DNA from: Azospirillum soli
Lineage (GTDB): Bacteria; Pseudomonadota; Alphaproteobacteria; Azospirillales; Azospirillaceae
Direction of reading: 5' to 3'
NCBI RefSeq assembly: GCF_017876165.1
Contig: NZ_JAGINQ010000008.1
Coordinates: 124,001 to 188,000, forward strand
DNA length: 64,000 bases
Part shown: positions 60,688 through 64,000 of the stretch, piece by piece
How the letters are laid out: every line of letters starts with the position of its first letter
How positions within the stretch are numbered: position 1 is the stretch's first letter
The notes under the pieces: generated by a model
Database searches by the model: none
Seen by the model: only the letters and a program-made list of their open reading frames with translations
What the model was told of the DNA's origin: nothing
Translations under genes and position numbers: made by a program

Positions 60688-60728
60688 CAAAAAGAAAGGG
60701 CGCGTCCCCACCGCTGGGACGCGCCCTT
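60688..60728 (-). terminator. Terminator of the iron-binding protein gene
   Basis: AAGGGCGCGTCCC (60696-60708) and GGGACGCGCCCTT (60716-60728) form a perfect 13-base-pair stem. On the minus strand the stem is followed by TCTTTTTGC, a good T-run. It sits 21 bases beyond the binding protein stop and also faces the end of the pirin gene. Confidence 0.85.
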
Positions 60729-60749
60729 CGCGAAACGCGCGGCTGTGGC

Positions 60750-61778
60750 TTACTTCCAGCCGGCGCGGTCCATGATCTTCAGCGCCTCGGCGTTGTTCTT
60801 GCCGTAGACGGCGGCGTTCAGCTGGTCCTCCTTGAAGGAACCCCAGCTGGTCAGCACCGGAGCGGTCTGAGCGCCGGCAACGATCGGGTACTCGAAGTTC
60901 TTCTCGGTGAACATGCGCTGGGCATCCGGGCTCACCAGATACTCCAGGAACTTCACGGCGGCGTCCTTGTTCGGGGCGTTCTTCGCCACGCCGACGCCGG
61001 AAATGTTCACGTGCGTGCCGCGGTCACCCTGGTTGGGGAAGGCAACGCCGAGCTTGTCGGCGATGGCCTTGTCCTCCGGCTTGGTGGAGGAGGCGAGGCG
61101 CGCGAAGTAGTAGGTGTTCGACACGGCCACGTCGCCTTCGCCGGCGGCCACGCCCTTGATCTGGTCGGTGTCGCCGCCCTGCGGCTTGCGGGCCATGTTG
61201 GCGACGATGCCCTTGGCCCAGTCCTCGGTCACCTTCTCGCCGTGCGCGGCGAGGATGGAGCCGACCAGCGACTGGTTGTAGACGCTGGTGGAGGAACGGA
61301 CCAGGATGCGGCCCTTCCACTTCGGATCGGCCAGCATCTCATAGGTCTGCAGCTCTTCCGGCTTCACCGTGGCCTTGTTGTAGACCAAGATGCGGGCGCG
61401 CTTGGAGACGCCGAACCAATAGCCTTCCGGCTCGCGCAGGTGGGCCGGGATGGCGGTTTCCAGCGTCTGCGAGCGGACCGGCTGCAGCAGGCCAGCATCC
61501 TGGGCGCGCCACAGGCGGCCGGCGTCGACGGTAACCAGCACGTCGGCCGGGCTGTTGGCGCCCTCGGTCTTCATGCGCTCGATCAGCTCGTCTTCCTTGC
61601 CCTCGATCACGTTGACCTTGATGCCGGTCTGCTTCGTGAAGGTCTCGTAGAGGGCCTTGTCCACGTCGTAGTGGCGCGAGGAATAGACGTTCACCTCGGC
61701 GGCGTTGGCGATGCCCGCGGTGGCCAGCAGCGTCGCTCCGAAGGTGGCGGCCAGCGTGCCGCGCGATCCGATGTGCAT
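60750..61778 (-). CDS. Iron(III) ABC transporter substrate-binding protein (FbpA/FutA type)
   Basis: The 342-residue protein has a signal peptide (cleavage near GIANAAE) and a type II binding fold: VNVYSSRHYDVDKALYETFT, ELIERMKTEGANSPADVLVT, VDAGRLWRAQDAGLL, and the iron-ligand tyrosine pair in VSNTYYFARLAS. It captures ferric iron in the periplasm. GGGAGAG precedes the ATG at 61778. It converges with the pirin and permease genes. Two Fur-like palindromes lie upstream. Confidence 0.92.
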   Translation of the reverse strand: MHIGSRGTLAATFGATLLATAGIANAAEVNVYSSRHYDVDKALYETFTKQTGIKVNVIEGKEDELIERMKTEGANSPADVLVTVDAGRLWRAQDAGLLQPVRSQTLETAIPAHLREPEGYWFGVSKRARILVYNKATVKPEELQTYEMLADPKWKGRILVRSSTSVYNQSLVGSILAAHGEKVTEDWAKGIVANMARKPQGGDTDQIKGVAAGEGDVAVSNTYYFARLASSTKPEDKAIADKLGVAFPNQGDRGTHVNISGVGVAKNAPNKDAAVKFLEYLVSPDAQRMFTEKNFEYPIVAGAQTAPVLTSWGSFKEDQLNAAVYGKNNAEALKIMDRAGWK

Positions 61779-61819
61779 CCTGTACTCTCCCAGAGTCCCG
61801 GTCGTTCGTGCCCCGCTTT

Positions 61820-61834
61820 TGCGAAGCGTTCGCA
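61820..61834 (-). promoter_or_regulatory. Fur-like palindrome TGCGAAG-C-GTTCGCA
   Basis: A 7-1-7 palindrome with 6 of 7 paired positions, 42-56 bases upstream of the iron-binding protein start. The half-site TGCGA is shared with the site before the permease gene, supporting co-regulation by an iron-responsive Fur-family regulator. Confidence 0.55.
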
Positions 61835-61876
61835 TGCGCCACCTTGGCTATGGGGACGGGGGGTGTCAAGCGCGAT

Positions 61877-61891
61877 TGATAACCGTTCTCA
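61877..61891 (-). promoter_or_regulatory. Second Fur-like palindrome TGATAAC-C-GTTCTCA
   Basis: A 7-1-7 palindrome with 6 of 7 paired positions, close to the classical Fur half-site TGATAAT. It lies about 100 bases upstream of the iron-binding protein gene. The 312-base gap between that gene and the IalB-like gene (61779-62090) holds these two sites and no gene. Confidence 0.5.
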
Positions 61892-62090
61892 CCAATTTCC
61901 TGCGACAGGACGGCACAGGGGCGGGCCGTGCGAAACTGTTGCTTGCAGGGCGCAGGGCTGTGGCAATCACGAAGGGGGTAGAACCGTCATAGGCCGTAAT
62001 TGCTTGTCCAACCTTTGGGTATGCCTATAATCCGCGCGGGCGAAGTAGCCGCCTTTTCGCAACACTCCCTGACGGCAAGGGGCCGAGACG

Positions 62091-62603
62091 ATGCGCTGGA
62101 CAGTTCTTTTCGGTTTTTGCGCGGCGTTGCTGTCCGCGATTTCCGCCACGCCGGCGTCCGCCATCGACTTCTCCAAATCCGCCGCCGAACTTGGCCCGGA
62201 AGGGGTTTGGTCGAACCACTGCGACATCGACCGCATGACCGACAGCAAGGTCTGCCGCCTGATGAACTACCGCCTGTTCGATGATGGGAAGGAGGTCGGC
62301 TTCGTCTCGCTCAGCGTCATCCCGACCGGCAACGACTACCACCTGTTCCTGACGACCAGCCAGGGCATGATCGAAAGCTGCGCCATCCGCGTCGATCGCC
62401 AGCCGCGCATCGAAACGCACATCGCGACGCTGAACATGTGCATGTTCCCGAACTTCGTGTCGGGCCGCGTGGTGGACCAGTTCCGCAACGGCTCGACCGT
62501 GCTGGTCCGCGTGAACTTCCTGCGCGCCGGCAAGCGCGATATCGACTTCCCGCTGAACGGCTTCTCGCGCAACTTCGAAGAGATGCAGCGCAGCCTTCAG
62601 TAA
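62091..62603 (+). CDS. IalB-like secreted protein (invasion associated locus B family)
   Basis: The 170-residue protein has a signal peptide (LFGFCAALLSAISATPASA) and the IalB-type pattern: WSNHC, a second Cys in SKVCRLMNYRL, FLTTSQGMIESCAIRVD, LNMCMFPNF and a final DFPLNGFSRNFEEMQRSL. Four mature cysteines (HCDID, VCRLM, SCAIR, MCMFP) could form two disulfides. Related proteins are periplasmic and found in free-living alphaproteobacteria as well as pathogens. The role is unknown. Confidence 0.78.
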   Translation: MRWTVLFGFCAALLSAISATPASAIDFSKSAAELGPEGVWSNHCDIDRMTDSKVCRLMNYRLFDDGKEVGFVSLSVIPTGNDYHLFLTTSQGMIESCAIRVDRQPRIETHIATLNMCMFPNFVSGRVVDQFRNGSTVLVRVNFLRAGKRDIDFPLNGFSRNFEEMQRSLQ

Positions 62604-62640
62604 CCGGTTTTCAACACCCGGTTTTCAGGTCCGAATCGCA

Positions 62641-62669
62641 AACGGCGCGGGGGTCTCCCGCGCCGTTTT
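62641..62669. terminator. Bidirectional terminator between the IalB-like gene and cobT
   Basis: AACGGCGCGGG (62641-62651) and CCCGCGCCGTT (62657-62667) form an 11-base-pair stem with a five-base loop. TT follows on the plus strand. On the minus strand, toward which cobT reads, the sequence after the stem is TGCG. It is likely shared by the converging genes. Confidence 0.7.
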
Positions 62670-62679
62670 GCTGTGTGGC

Positions 62680-64000
62680 TCAGCGCCAAGGCCCCCGCCG
62701 GCCGCCCCGCCGGTCGTCCTCGTCGAACAGCTCGGCCAGCTTGTTCATCATGGTGCCGCCCAACTGCTCGGCGTCCACGATGGTGACCGCGCGGCGGTAG
62801 TAGCGCGTCACGTCGTGGCCGATGCCGATGGCGACCAGCTCCACCGGCGAGCGCGTCTCGATGTACTCGATCACCTGCCGCAGGTGCCGCTCCAGATAGT
62901 TGCCGGCGTTGACCGACAGCGTCGAATCGTCCACCGGCGCACCGTCGGAGATGACCATCAGGATGCGCCGCTGCTCCGGCCGGCCGATCAGGCGGTTGTG
63001 CGCCCACATCAGCGCCTCGCCGTCGATGTTCTCCTTCAGGATGCCTTCGCGCAGCATCAGGCCCAGGTTCTTGCGGGCGCGGCGCCAGGGCTGGTCGGCG
63101 TCCTTGTAGACGATGTGGCGCAGGTCGTTCAGGCGGCCGGGGTTGGCCGGCTTGCCGTTTGCGATCCAGTGCTCGCGCGCTTGGCCGCCCTTCCAGGCGC
63201 GGGTGGTGAAGCCCAGCACCTCCACCTTCACAGCACAGCGCTCCAGCGTGCGGGCCAGGATGTCGGCGCTCATGGCGGCGATGGAGATCGGCCGGCCACG
63301 CATGGAGCCGGAATTGTCGATCAGCAGCGAGACCACCGTGTCGCGGAAGTCCGTTTCCTTTTCCTTCTTGAAGGACAGCGGGAGGACCGGGTTCACGACG
63401 ATTCGCGCCAGCCGCGCGGCGTCCAGAATGCCCTCGTCCAGGTCGAACTCCCACGACCGCTGCTGCTTGGCCAGCAGGCGCCGCTGCAAGCGGTTGGCGA
63501 GCTTGGAGATGACGCCCTGAAGATGCACCAGCTGCTGGTCCAGCATGTGGCGCAGCCGCGCCAGCTCGTCCGGGTCGCACAGGTCGGCGGCGTCCACCAC
63601 CTCGTCGAACTGGGTGGTGAAGGCCTTGTAGGCGTTGGGATCCTGGTCGTTGCGGCGGGCGAATTCGGGGCGCCAGGGCTGGCCGGGGCCGGCCGGCTCC
63701 TCCGCGCCCTCGCCCTGGCCCATCTCGGTGTCGCCGTCCTCGCCGGTGCCTTCCTCGGCCTGATCGCCCTGGTCGGACTCCTGCATCTCGGGCGAGGTCA
63801 TCGACTCCGCCTCGGTCTGCACGTCGTCCTGACCCTGGGTCTGGCCGCTGTTGGGCTCGTTCTCGTTTTCCTCGGACTGGCGCTCGTCCTCCTCGGTCTC
63901 CTCCTGCTCCTCGGGCTCGTTGCCGACCTCCATGTCGAGTTCGGCCAGCAGCTTGCGGACGGCGCGGGCGTAGGCGTCCTGATCGCCCATGTGCTGCGCC
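62680..64000 (-). CDS. cobT: Cobaltochelatase subunit CobT (5' part outside the window)
   Basis: The last 439 or so codons are present. The frame stays open to the window edge, so the gene begins beyond 64000. CobT is usually about 600-640 residues. Visible parts: an acidic Glu/Gln-rich region (about 63690-63960), [20 protein letters not shown], and a C-terminal VWA domain with the metal-ion site [10 protein letters not shown]. With CobS and CobN it inserts cobalt into hydrogenobyrinic acid diamide in aerobic cobalamin synthesis. Confidence 0.93.
   Translation of the reverse strand, partial: AQHMGDQDAYARAVRKLLAELDMEVGNEPEEQEETEEDERQSEENENEPNSGQTQGQDDVQTEAESMTSPEMQESDQGDQAEEGTGEDGDTEMGQGEGAEEPAGPGQPWRPEFARRNDQDPNAYKAFTTQFDEVVDAADLCDPDELARLRHMLDQQLVHLQGVISKLANRLQRRLLAKQQRSWEFDLDEGILDAARLARIVVNPVLPLSFKKEKETDFRDTVVSLLIDNSGSMRGRPISIAAMSADILARTLERCAVKVEVLGFTTRAWKGGQAREHWIANGKPANPGRLNDLRHIVYKDADQPWRRARKNLGLMLREGILKENIDGEALMWAHNRLIGRPEQRRILMVISDGAPVDDSTLSVNAGNYLERHLRQVIEYIETRSPVELVAIGIGHDVTRYYRRAVTIVDAEQLGGTMMNKLAELFDEDDRRGGRRGPWR

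Overview
The window is GC-rich, gene-dense alphaproteobacterial chromosome. Several arrangements point to Rhodospirillales, most likely Azospirillum: the rpsA-ihfB-lapA order preceded by aroA-cmk, the comF/grxC/nitrilase/DUF1178 neighbourhood, Hsp20 followed by DUF1150, the TIGR02300 zinc-ribbon/acidic-tail protein, cobaltochelatase CobT, and many hybrid histidine kinases. The genus is inferred from gene content and style, not from a marker-gene comparison. I saw no insertion sequence, phage, CRISPR array, plasmid origin or rRNA. There is one tRNA, tRNA-Ala(GGC).

Layout. 0-8 kb: a CbiB-like protein and an ankyrin protein, a CydP-like micropeptide, a stress-type glycine-zipper protein, a TauE/SafE-like membrane protein behind an FNR-type box, then a housekeeping cluster (NDUFAF5-like methyltransferase, lone FliQ-like protein, ComF, glutaredoxin 3, nitrilase, methyltransferase, DUF1178). 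8-12.6 kb: an acetate uptake and signalling unit (DUF485, ActP, DUF294/CBS protein, DnaQ-fold protein). 12.6-26.3 kb: HisKA_2 kinase, mtnA, a solute-binding protein, acnA, a LytTR membrane regulator, a conserved protein of unknown function, Hsp20/DUF1150, an FAD oxidoreductase, and a GtrA/GT2 pair. 26.7-37.3 kb: three large hybrid histidine kinases in a row, followed by a PleD-type REC-GGDEF protein. 37.3-41.7 kb: two MoeA paralogues (the second fused to a periplasmic-binding-type domain), a pirin, and a small redox protein behind a perfect FNR/NnrR-type box. 41.9-50.6 kb: tRNA-Ala, TIGR02300, ggt, aroA-cmk-rpsA, a DUF2189 membrane protein, ihfB and lapA. 50.6-64 kb: ornithine cyclodeaminase-like and sarcosine-oxidase-like enzymes, a three-gene general-stress module, pyrF-trpF, a zinc-sensing diguanylate cyclase, upp, an iron(III) ABC permease and binding protein with Fur-like boxes but no ATPase, a second pirin, an IalB-like secreted protein, and the 3' part of cobT.

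How the parts work together. Three regulatory signals recur at unlinked genes. FNR-type TTGAC-N4-GTCA palindromes precede the TauE/SafE-like gene and the Cys/His-tailed redox protein. EcfG-like GGAAC-N16/17-xGTT promoters precede the two stress loci. 7-1-7 palindromes of Fur type flank the iron transporter genes. Two diguanylate cyclases and four histidine kinases make this a signalling-rich region.

The most unusual items are: a palindromic repeat inserted in frame into the linker of the first hybrid kinase; a LOV-like PAS domain without the photoactive cysteine in the second; a DnaQ-fold protein that seems to have lost its catalytic residues beside a DUF294 nucleotidyltransferase-like protein; the paired MoeA genes; and the lone FliQ-like gene. 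I did not find a system that I could call wholly new.
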